A stretch of 9,542 bases of DNA from Merdivivens faecigallinarum (GTDB lineage Bacteria > Bacteroidota > Bacteroidia > Bacteroidales > UBA932): assembly GCA_017695055.1 (NCBI GenBank), contig JADILY010000085.1, positions 1 to 9,542 on the forward strand, read 5' to 3'. Under the pieces are notes generated by a model. It worked only from the letters and a program-made list of their open reading frames with translations. It did not search any database and had not been told where the DNA came from. Shown here in pieces: positions 1 through 5,810 of the stretch (positions are counted from its first letter, which is position 1; each line of letters starts with the position of its first letter). Position numbers and translations under genes: made by a program.

Positions 1-45
1 GGGCAGGTCCTCTTCCAGAGGACGTGCTTATTCCGGGATCTTTTT

Positions 46-228
46 AATCAGCCGACAGTCCCCGTTAGTGTTCCGGAGACGGGTTCTGTCGTACAACTTA
101 CTTTATGGTAAAATTTCTCCGGACAGCAGTGAGTTGGGTCCAAAAATGAAAAAAGGGGCTCTGAAACGGAGCCGAAAATATAAAAAGATGAGTTCGATCG
201 GAAAAATTACAGGGACAGTCTGCCGATT
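46..228. repeat. Imperfect 18-bp inverted repeats at 46-63 and 211-228
   Basis: Bases 46-63 read as the reverse complement give GGGGACTGTCGGCTGATT, and bases 211-228 read AGGGACAGTCTGCCGATT; 14 of 18 positions agree. A shorter related copy, AGGGACTGTCG on the minus strand, lies at 251-261. Such GGGACTGTC-type sequences resemble insertion-sequence termini or subterminal transposase sites. The family cannot be identified from this fragment. Confidence 0.4.
149..173 (-). terminator. Possible intrinsic terminator, minus strand
   Basis: A 5-bp GGCTC/GAGCC stem (157-161 with 169-173) encloses a 7-nt loop. Read on the minus strand it is followed by CC and six T (149-154), the usual form of a rho-independent terminator. 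No minus-strand gene immediately upstream was recognised, so it may belong to a decayed element or insulate the element from outside transcription. Confidence 0.35.
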
Positions 229-261
229 GACTCATAATGACGGAATTTAACGACAGTCCCT

Positions 262-535
262 ATGGTAGGCGACCCGACGATCGCCGATGCAATCCTTGAC
301 CGCATAATCCACACGGCCAACACCATAGAGCTGTATGGCGAAAGCATGCGCAAATTAAGAAGCTGTTTAAAATTTTTTCTCAGAAAATTTGAGACAGGCT
401 TTTGTGCAGGTTTTCGTCGTTTTTTGAGGAGAATAGCAGCGCTATTTTACGATTAAAACGGCGGAAACATGCCGGAATGATGTCACAAAGAACTTTTGAA
501 AAAATTTTAAACAGCTTCTAAGGGCTAAAAAATGA
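262..535 (+). pseudogene. istB: IS21-family IstB ATP-binding transposition protein, C-terminal remnant broken by a MITE
   Basis: The frame from 262 encodes VGDPTIADAILDRIIHTA, then an ELYGESMRK stretch, which matches the conserved C-terminal tail of IstB, the AAA+ helper of IS21-family transposition. Everything upstream of this tail, including the Walker motifs, is missing from the window, and similarity starts abruptly at about 262. At 358/359 the frame runs into an inserted MITE and continues as 32 foreign residues to a stop at 454-456. Removing the MITE and one TAA copy restores the codons TTA AGG GCT AAA AAA TGA, so the original protein ended SMRKLRAKK with its stop at 533-535. The remnant cannot be functional by itself. 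Confidence in the family is high; the cause of the 5' truncation is uncertain. Confidence 0.85.
356..521. mobile_element. 160-bp palindromic MITE with TAA target duplication
   Basis: The element spans 359-518. It has perfect 21-bp terminal inverted repeats, starting GAAGCTGTTTAAAA at 359-379 and ending with the exact reverse complement at 498-518. Flanking TAA triplets at 356-358 and 519-521 form a 3-bp target duplication. Excising 163 bp restores a clean istB C-terminus, which independently supports the boundaries. The two halves also pair imperfectly along their whole length and meet at an AATAGC-AGC-GCTATT hairpin near the centre, so the element can fold into one long hairpin. It encodes no transposase and must be moved in trans. 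A 3-bp TNA duplication is typical of IS1031-like members of the IS5 family, so an IS5-type parent is the best guess; this is inference. Confidence 0.85.
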
Positions 536-562
536 TCGGATCCCTAAAAGGGTAAAATAAAA

Positions 563-595
563 TTGACCCCTATCACCAGGACTTTAAAGGGTCAA
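563..595. repeat. TTGACCC/GGGTCAA inverted repeat in the IS21 terminus
   Basis: TTGACCC at 563-569 is perfectly complementary to GGGTCAA at 589-595, with 19 nt between. It lies within the terminal noncoding region of the IS21 remnant and probably forms part of the transposase-binding array rather than a transcription terminator, as no T run follows. Confidence 0.5.
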
Positions 596-1021
596 TCGCA
601 TTGCGGCCACAATGGGCATATTCCGTTTGGCCAACATGGTCAAATTCACTTGGTTTTTCCACATGGCCCAGTTGTCGGCATGTCGGGCGGCAAGGCTTCC
701 TGCACGGTCGAAATACGAGCGCATCGAGTCCGTTTCCCCTTTCATCATGTATGCCTGTCCGGTGTAGACCAGCGAGGCTATGTAGGAGTGGGGCGAGGAT
801 ACGGTATCGGAACGTTCTTCCAGAAGCCTTGCCCAGTACAGGGCCGAATCGATGTCGCGGTTTATGAAACAAGTCCTGGCTTTCCCGCGGATTCCGGACA
901 GCTCCTTTTGTGCGGCATTCCCTATTCCGCAGCCTCTCAGCGAAAGGAACGAAAATACCAGTACCGCAGCGCATAGCGGTATGATTACCGCCGCCGAAAT
1001 CCGTATGCCTTTTTCTGTCAT
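584..1021 (-). pseudogene. Membrane-anchored TPR-like protein, truncated by IS21
   Basis: The 145-residue reading frame begins with a short basic N-terminus and one hydrophobic segment (about residues 8-29). An extracytoplasmic-type helical region follows, with TPR-like spacing: DSALYWARLLEER near 56-70 and a YTGQAYMMKGETDSM stretch near 87-102. The arrangement recalls the N-termini of Bacteroidetes TPR sensor kinases and TPR regulators, but no kinase or DNA-binding domain remains, so the class is uncertain. Native sequence ends at about residue 140; the last five residues (MRLTL) and the TAA stop at 584-586 are supplied by the IS21 terminus. The start at 1021 lies 61 nt after the alkaline phosphatase stop on the same strand and has its own TAnnTTTG motif, so the fragment may still be transcribed. 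Confidence 0.7.
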
Positions 1022-1045
1022 AAATAAAATTACGCGTTAATTGTG

Positions 1046-1053
1046 CAAAATTA
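1046..1053 (-). promoter_or_regulatory. Bacteroidetes-type -7 promoter element for the truncated TPR gene
   Basis: The minus strand reads TAATTTTG, an exact match to the TAnnTTTG consensus of the Bacteroidetes primary sigma factor. It sits 24 nt upstream of the ATG at 1021, which implies a leader of roughly 18-20 nt. No clear TTTG -33 element is visible at the usual distance. Confidence 0.4.
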
Positions 1054-1082
1054 GGAATATTTTGCCGACTGGCGTGATTTCT

Positions 1083-2219
1083 TTATATTCCCAGCAACTT
1101 GCACACTTTCCGGTGTACCTCGGTGTTGTCAATCAGTCCGTGGAACTCTTCGGCGCCCGGGCCGTAAGCGAACAGAGGTACCGGAACACCGGTGTGTCCG
1201 CCCGTAGACCATCTGAAATCGATGCCGCTGTCGCCCTTGTTGAAGTCGCTGTCGTTGGATGCCATGGTAAGCCCTCCTGTTTCATGGTCGGCGGTTACGA
1301 TTACGAGGGTCCCCGGATGACTGTCAGCGAATCTTTTGGCTACAAGCATGACCGAGTTTATCTCCTCCATGTCCTTGACAAGCGGGCCGTCCAGATGGTC
1401 GTGGCATGAAAAATCTATCTGCGACTCTTCCACCATCAGCAGGAAACCGTCCGGACTGTTCTTGCCGAGGATGTCCAAGGCGGCCTGGGTGCATTCAGCG
1501 AGCATTCCGGGCCTGCGTTCATCGGTGTCGGGGAAATGCTTCTTGAAAGGCAGGAAAATGATGTTGTCCCACTCCTCGGGTATTGAAGAGATGAAAGAAT
1601 AATCGTTCAGGACGACATTGTAGCCCATCGCTTTCAGAGAGTCGAGGCGTGCGTTGCCTCCGTTTTCATCGGGTGCGAACATCCCGGAGCCTCCGGTGAA
1701 GACGACATCGAGTCCGGATGAAAGAAAATCATCGGCTATGCCTTCGTCATCATGCCTCGTGATGTTGTGGGCGTACATTGCGGCCGGAGTCGCGTGTGTG
1801 AACGAGCAAAGGGTCACAATGCCGCATTCCAGGCCGGCGGCCTCGCATTTTTCGGCAAAGTTCGGGACATTGCAGCTGTCGGCATCCATCCCGAGGGAGG
1901 AATTGTTCGTCTTGTGTCCGGTAAACAGTGCGGTGCCTCCTGCGGCCGAATCCGTAACACGGTTATTCGCCGAATGTGTCGTGACAAAGGCGGTCTGCGG
2001 GAACAGTCCGAATGCGTTGGTGTCGGGGCGGGCCGTCTCCAGGGCGGCCACCTGTGCCAGCCCCATTCCGTCGCCTACGATGAATATTACATTCCTGACT
2101 TCCCGGTCGGTCTTTCCGTCCGTTGCGCTATCTGAAAAGGAATCGCTCCTTCCGGCACATCCGTAAAGTGCCATCAGGAGCGATAATAAGATAGCGGCTG
2201 AAAAAATATTATTTTTCAT
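1083..2219 (-). CDS. Alkaline phosphatase, predicted lipoprotein
   Basis: This 378-residue protein hydrolyses phosphomonoesters and is probably anchored in the periplasm or at the surface. It begins with a lipoprotein signal (hydrophobic residues 6-19, lipobox LYGC, Cys21). The alkaline phosphatase signatures follow in order: IVGDGMG (Asp50, metal ligand), VTDSAAGGTA (Ser91, phosphorylated nucleophile), THATPAA (His142/Thr144), Arg155 (phosphate-binding position), EESQIDFSCHDH (Glu264, Asp269, His273), TADHETGG (Asp311, His312) and GGHTGVPV (His342). Spacing matches the E. coli PhoA metal sites. His142 replaces the Asp153 of PhoA, and Phe270 stands at the Lys328 position; both kinds of change occur in other bacterial members. 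The start at 2219 is preferred over an upstream ATG at 2288 because only this start gives a signal peptide and avoids overlap with kbl. It lies 17 nt downstream of kbl and is probably cotranscribed. Confidence 0.92.
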   Translation of the reverse strand: MKNNIFSAAILLSLLMALYGCAGRSDSFSDSATDGKTDREVRNVIFIVGDGMGLAQVAALETARPDTNAFGLFPQTAFVTTHSANNRVTDSAAGGTALFTGHKTNNSSLGMDADSCNVPNFAEKCEAAGLECGIVTLCSFTHATPAAMYAHNITRHDDEGIADDFLSSGLDVVFTGGSGMFAPDENGGNARLDSLKAMGYNVVLNDYSFISSIPEEWDNIIFLPFKKHFPDTDERRPGMLAECTQAALDILGKNSPDGFLLMVEESQIDFSCHDHLDGPLVKDMEEINSVMLVAKRFADSHPGTLVIVTADHETGGLTMASNDSDFNKGDSGIDFRWSTGGHTGVPVPLFAYGPGAEEFHGLIDNTEVHRKVCKLLGI

Positions 2220-2236
2220 TATGCCGTGTTTGCGGT

Positions 2237-3427
2237 TTATTTTAAAACACCGAGTTCTTTTCCTACCTTTACGAAAGCGGCTATGCACTTGTCGAGGTGC
2301 TCTTTCTCGTGTCCCGCGGAAATCTGTACGCGGATACGCGCCTGATCCTTAGGAACTACCGGATAATAGAAGCCCACTACGTAGATGCCTTCCTGGAGAA
2401 GCCTGTCGGCCATCTGCTGCGACAGTTTCGCATCGTAAAGCATTACGGCGCAGATTGCGGACTGGGTAGGTTTGATATCGAAGCCTGCCTCGACCATCTT
2501 CTTGATGAAGTAGTCGGTGTTTGCATGGAGCTTGTCCTGGAGCGCGTTGGTTTCGGCCATCATGTCGAACATGCGGATTGCGGCTCCGGCAACCATAGGA
2601 GGTATGGAGTTGGAGAAGAGGTATGGCCTTGACCTCTGCCTCAGCATGGCGATGATTTCTTTCTTACCGGTAGTGAAACCGCCGATTGCGCCTCCGAATG
2701 CCTTTCCGAGGGTACCGGTGAGGATTTCAATTTTGCCCCTGAGGTTGTGGAGCTCGGTTACGCCCCTTCCTGTCGCGCCTACTACTCCGGCAGAGTGGGA
2801 CTCGTCGACCATTACCATTGCATTGTACTTGTTGGCCAGCTCGTAAATCTTGTCGAGAGGGGCTACGTTTCCGTCCATCGAGAACACGCCGTCGGTAACG
2901 ATGATACGGTGCCTCTGTGCCTGTGCGAGTTTGAGGCATTCCTCAAGTTCGTTCATGTCGGCGTTGGCATAACGGTATCTCTTTGCCTTGCAGAGACGTA
3001 CTCCGTCTATGATGGATGCGTGGTTGAGCGCATCGGAAATTATTGCATCCTGTTCATTGAGAAGAGGTTCGAAAACTCCTCCGTTCGCATCGAAGCATGC
3101 TGCATACAGGATAGTGTCTTCGGTTCCGAAAAATTCGGCGATTTTCGCCTCCAGTTTTTTGTGGAGATCCTGTGTTCCGCAGATGAAACGTACAGATGAC
3201 ATTCCGTAACCGTGCGTATCGAGTGCTTCTTTAGCGGCTTTTATAAGCTCTTTATTGTCGGAAAGGCCGAGGTAGTTGTTGGCGCAGAAGTTGATTACTT
3301 CCTGTCCCGAAGCTACTTTGATTGCAGCTTTCTGAGGCGTTGTGATTATCCTTTCTTCCTTGTAAAGTCCGGCTTCCTTGATGGCGTTGAGCTCATCTGT
3401 GAGGAATTTTTGAAAATCTGTGTACAT
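2237..3427 (-). CDS. kbl: Glycine C-acetyltransferase (2-amino-3-ketobutyrate CoA ligase)
   Basis: This 396-residue cytoplasmic PLP enzyme cleaves 2-amino-3-oxobutanoate with CoA to glycine and acetyl-CoA, the second step of threonine breakdown after threonine dehydrogenase. Its length is close to the 398 residues of E. coli Kbl. Family marks of the alpha-oxoamine synthases are present: SVRFICGTQDLHKKLE (78-93), NHAS with His136 stacking on PLP, VDESHSAG with Asp208 and His211, and GTLGKAFGGAIGG with Lys242 as the Schiff-base lysine. RFICGTQ together with GTLGKAFGG favours Kbl over BioF, ALA synthase or serine palmitoyltransferase. No tdh gene is in the window. It is separated by 84 nt from the upstream peptidase, has its own promoter-like motif, and is followed after 17 nt by the alkaline phosphatase. 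Confidence 0.93.
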   Translation of the reverse strand: MYTDFQKFLTDELNAIKEAGLYKEERIITTPQKAAIKVASGQEVINFCANNYLGLSDNKELIKAAKEALDTHGYGMSSVRFICGTQDLHKKLEAKIAEFFGTEDTILYAACFDANGGVFEPLLNEQDAIISDALNHASIIDGVRLCKAKRYRYANADMNELEECLKLAQAQRHRIIVTDGVFSMDGNVAPLDKIYELANKYNAMVMVDESHSAGVVGATGRGVTELHNLRGKIEILTGTLGKAFGGAIGGFTTGKKEIIAMLRQRSRPYLFSNSIPPMVAGAAIRMFDMMAETNALQDKLHANTDYFIKKMVEAGFDIKPTQSAICAVMLYDAKLSQQMADRLLQEGIYVVGFYYPVVPKDQARIRVQISAGHEKEHLDKCIAAFVKVGKELGVLK

Positions 3428-3483
3428 AATGTTAAGTATTTAAATCGTTATTTTTCTGTCTGTCGGAAAAATTTTTTTAAATG

Positions 3484-3491
3484 CAAAAATA
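3484..3491 (-). promoter_or_regulatory. -7 promoter element for kbl and the phosphatase
   Basis: The minus strand reads TATTTTTG, an exact TAnnTTTG match, in the 84-nt gap between the S9 peptidase stop and the kbl start. It implies a leader of about 50 nt. No convincing -33 TTTG is seen. Its position suggests that kbl and the phosphatase can be transcribed independently of the peptidase. Confidence 0.4.
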
Positions 3492-3511
3492 GTGCTATTT
3501 CACTTTCGTTG

Positions 3512-5647
3512 TCATTCATCTTTCAGCCATCTGTCCAGCCAGGAGAAATACTCTCTGTGCCAGAGGACTGCATTCTGCGGTTTGAGTATCCAGTGGTTCT
3601 CTTCAGGGAAGACGACAAGGCGCGAAGGGATTCCCATGAGCTGGGCAGCATTGTAGGCTGCCATTCCCTGGTCTACGGGTACACGGAAGTCCATCCCGCC
3701 GTGCATGACCATGATAGGGGTGTCCCAGTTCTTTATGAACTTGTGGGCCGAATGGGCATAATGCCTTTTGGCGGCAGGATTTTCATCCCACGGGGCACCT
3801 CCGTTGTCCCATGTAGGGAACCAGAGTTCTTCGGTAGTCATGTACATGTGCTCCTGGTTGAAGATTCCGGCGTGGGCGATGAAGCAGTCGTAGGTCTTGT
3901 TGTGGTTCCCGGCCATATAGTAGACCGAGAATCCGCCGTAGCTCGCACCGCAGGCCGCCATTTTTCCTACATACGGCTCTTTCTGCATCTCGTGGGCCGC
4001 CGTCAGGTAGTCCTGCATGTTCAGTCCGCAATAATCTTTGGAAATCTGTTCGCACCATTCCTGTCCGAAAGCCGTGGTACCCCTTCTGTTAGGCATGATT
4101 ACGATGTATCCCTGCTGTGCCATGAGACGGTAGTTCCACCTGTAGCTCCATGCCTGGCTGAGTGTGCTTTGAGGCCCTCCGAGAAGTATCTCTATCGCCG
4201 GATAGACTTTCGACGGGTCGAAATGAGGCGGGTACATTACCCAGGTGAGCATCTTCTTTCCGTCCACAGTCGTCATCCAACGGTCTTCCATTACAGGTGT
4301 GTCGAGTCTGTCGAGGATGTCCTTGTTTTCGAATGAAAGCTGGTTTACTGTGTCTGCCTGGGCCGTTCCGTTCCAGTCGATTGCGACTATTTCGGTCGGG
4401 AAAAGCATGCTCATGTAGGAGGTGATGATTTCCGCGCCCTTCCCGTTTTCCTTCACGTAGGCCGGGGTCATGAAATCGTACCATAACCTGTCCGAGGTGA
4501 TTCTGGTGATGTTGCCTTCCAGGTCTGCAACGAAGAGGGCCTGGAGGCCTTCAGCCAGTGAAGCGAAATAGATGCGGCTGCCGTCCTCGGACCATACCGG
4601 AGACGAGGCGTTGTATTTGAATGCCCCGGTAAGTTCGGTTATCCTGCCCGTAGCCATGTCCATGACCATCAGCCTGACCTTGTCGGCTTCGTAGCCGTCC
4701 CTCTCCATGCTGAGCCATGCAAGCCTGCTTCCGTCCGGAGACCATACGGGTTCGGTATCGTACCCCATCATCCCTTCACTCAGATTGGTGCATCCTGCTG
4801 TTGCTATATCATAAAGATATATGTCTGTATTCGTGGAGAATGCGTATGCCTTGCCGGCGAGTTTCCGGCAGGAATACGCTATTTTGGTGCCGTCCGGACT
4901 CCATGAAAGCTGTTCTATGCCGCTGAACGGCTCTGTAGGGAGTTCGTAAAGTTCCTTTTCGCCTGCAAGCAGGTCGGTGGCATCCTCCAGGCTTATCCTT
5001 TTGCTCCCTTCGGGCATCATTGCGATGAACGTGTGCGGTATTTCTTCAACCCAATGGTCCCAGTGCCTGTACATCAGGTCTTCGGTGCGGTATGCCCTGG
5101 CCTTGTCGAGGTCGGGGTATGTGTCTGAAGGTTTCTGGAGATAGGACTGGACATAATGGGTGAACATTATGCTCTTTTCGTCCGGGGACAGTTTGAACTG
5201 CGCGATTCCCCCGTCCACATCGGTTATTTTGTGCGTTTTGCCCAAAGAAGGCCTCTCGCCGTCGCGGTATTCGGCCGTCCACACCTGCCCGTCTGACAGA
5301 TAGGCTATCTTTTTGCCTCCGTCGAGCCATACTACATTCGAATAATTCGCCTCGTCTTTTGTCAGCTGGGTGCGGCCCGTGCCGTCCGCATTCATCACGA
5401 AGATTTCGCTGTTGCCCCTGTTCTGGGCGATTCCAGTATAACCCACCGTGTACAGTATCTTGTTTCCGTCCGGCGATATTTCCGGTCCCGATACTTTCGA
5501 AAGGGTTACAAGGATTTCGGGGGTCATTTTCCCGTCTGTAATCTCGATAGTGCTTTTGCCTATAATGCCCTCTTTTTCCGAAGGGGCGGCGCAACTAACC
5601 GTCAAGGCAGTCATGGCTATAAGCGATTTTGTAAAGAAATGGTTCAT
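3512..5647 (-). CDS. S9-family prolyl oligopeptidase, dipeptidyl-peptidase 5-like, secreted or lipoprotein
   Basis: This 711-residue serine exopeptidase probably releases dipeptides from the N-termini of oligopeptides in the periplasm. A signal sequence (residues 1-18) ends at a possible lipobox, TVSC (Cys19). A beta-propeller of TolB/WD40-like repeats follows, with recurring SPDG/SEDG turns near residues 58, 153, 249, 305 and 354 (for example EISPDGNKI and PVWSPDGSRL). The C-terminal alpha/beta-hydrolase domain carries GASYGGFS (Ser569), GGMDFRVP (Asp653) and EENHWI (His685). The Ser-Asp-His spacing (84 and 32) is nearly that of Porphyromonas gingivalis DPP5, which prefers hydrophobic residues at P1; the same specificity here is inference. 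It starts a minus-strand gene series and faces rmuC across a divergent promoter region. No DPP4-type or POP-type insert was noted. Confidence 0.9.
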   Translation of the reverse strand: MNHFFTKSLIAMTALTVSCAAPSEKEGIIGKSTIEITDGKMTPEILVTLSKVSGPEISPDGNKILYTVGYTGIAQNRGNSEIFVMNADGTGRTQLTKDEANYSNVVWLDGGKKIAYLSDGQVWTAEYRDGERPSLGKTHKITDVDGGIAQFKLSPDEKSIMFTHYVQSYLQKPSDTYPDLDKARAYRTEDLMYRHWDHWVEEIPHTFIAMMPEGSKRISLEDATDLLAGEKELYELPTEPFSGIEQLSWSPDGTKIAYSCRKLAGKAYAFSTNTDIYLYDIATAGCTNLSEGMMGYDTEPVWSPDGSRLAWLSMERDGYEADKVRLMVMDMATGRITELTGAFKYNASSPVWSEDGSRIYFASLAEGLQALFVADLEGNITRITSDRLWYDFMTPAYVKENGKGAEIITSYMSMLFPTEIVAIDWNGTAQADTVNQLSFENKDILDRLDTPVMEDRWMTTVDGKKMLTWVMYPPHFDPSKVYPAIEILLGGPQSTLSQAWSYRWNYRLMAQQGYIVIMPNRRGTTAFGQEWCEQISKDYCGLNMQDYLTAAHEMQKEPYVGKMAACGASYGGFSVYYMAGNHNKTYDCFIAHAGIFNQEHMYMTTEELWFPTWDNGGAPWDENPAAKRHYAHSAHKFIKNWDTPIMVMHGGMDFRVPVDQGMAAYNAAQLMGIPSRLVVFPEENHWILKPQNAVLWHREYFSWLDRWLKDE

Positions 5648-5662
5648 TATTAATTATTTATT

Positions 5663-5682
5663 GTCGTTTGTAGTCGTTTGTG
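5663..5682. repeat. Two tandem 10-bp copies of GTCGTTTGT(A/G)
   Basis: GTCGTTTGTA at 5663-5672 is followed directly by GTCGTTTGTG at 5673-5682. The pair lies in the predicted 5' leader of the S9 peptidase, between its -7 motif and its start codon. It could be a regulatory site or a chance duplication. Confidence 0.4.
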
Positions 5683-5696
5683 CGATTTTGACACCC

Positions 5697-5704
5697 CAAA
5701 ATTA
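5697..5704 (-). promoter_or_regulatory. -7 promoter element for the S9 peptidase
   Basis: The minus strand reads TAATTTTG, an exact TAnnTTTG match, about 50 nt upstream of the peptidase ATG. The predicted leader is about 43 nt. A matching -33 element is not obvious. Confidence 0.4.
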
Positions 5705-5725
5705 GAAAATATTGGTGAATGTTGT

Positions 5726-5733
5726 TATATTTG
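5726..5733 (+). promoter_or_regulatory. -7 promoter element for rmuC
   Basis: TATATTTG is an exact TAnnTTTG match, 77 nt upstream of the ATG at 5811. It lies only 21 nt from the oppositely facing peptidase motif, so the two promoters are closely divergent. The predicted leader of about 70 nt contains two small palindromes (5753-5763 and 5773-5783). Confidence 0.45.
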
Positions 5734-5810
5734 ACCTGTTTAATATGAAAATACCCTTTGGGTTTTAAGAAACTTCTAAGAAGATTCTAAACGTTTGTTT
5801 GTGGAATTTT

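Larger units (their letters stand above)
1..261. other. Unassigned segment, probably the end of a further mobile element
   Basis: No protein here is recognisable. One plus-strand frame is open from base 2 to 250, but its translation is basic, low in information and matches no family I know. Visible structures are a perfect 7-bp hairpin (7-13 with 17-23), a hairpin followed on the minus strand by six T (149-173), and three copies of a GGGAC(T/A)GTC motif: minus strand at 54-62, plus strand at 212-220, minus strand at 252-260. The last copy abuts the point where istB similarity begins (262), so it may be the terminus of an insertion sequence that entered istB and extends leftward out of the window. 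A simple deletion that truncated istB is the alternative. Confidence 0.35.
262..600 (+). mobile_element. Remnant of an IS21-family element, right-hand end
   Basis: This comprises the istB tail, the nested MITE, and about 65 bp of terminal sequence after the original istB stop at 533-535. On the minus strand the terminal part carries two related direct copies, TTGACCCTTTAAAG (582-595) and TTTACCCTTTTAGG (543-556), about 39 bp apart. Repeated subterminal sites of this kind are characteristic of IS21 ends, where the transposase IstA binds. The element probably ends with CA at 600 (or at 594), matching the TG...CA termini usual in the family. From there the frame of the interrupted TPR gene is clean. 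The left end and istA are not in the window, so the target duplication cannot be checked. Confidence 0.7.

Noticed and set aside
68..250. Plus-strand 60-residue ORF as a gene
   Set aside because: The translation is lysine/arginine-rich with no recognisable family, it crosses the GGGACAGTC repeat, and there is no clear promoter or conserved motif.
262..456. 64-residue ORF as an independent small protein
   Set aside because: Its first third is an IstB tail and the rest is translated MITE sequence; it is a by-product of the insertion.
359..518. MITE interpreted as a transcription terminator or attC-like recombination site
   Set aside because: The 3-bp target duplication and exact restoration of istB on excision show it is a transposed element; no integron core sites or integrase were seen.
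2220..2288. Upstream start for the alkaline phosphatase at 2288 giving 401 residues
   Set aside because: It adds a very basic 23-residue extension overlapping the end of kbl, and buries the lipoprotein signal peptide that begins exactly at the ATG at 2219.
3212..4336. Long plus-strand ORF of 374 residues opposite kbl and the S9 peptidase
   Set aside because: It lies antisense to two genes with complete catalytic motifs and has no recognisable domain; it is a shadow of the coding bias on the other strand.
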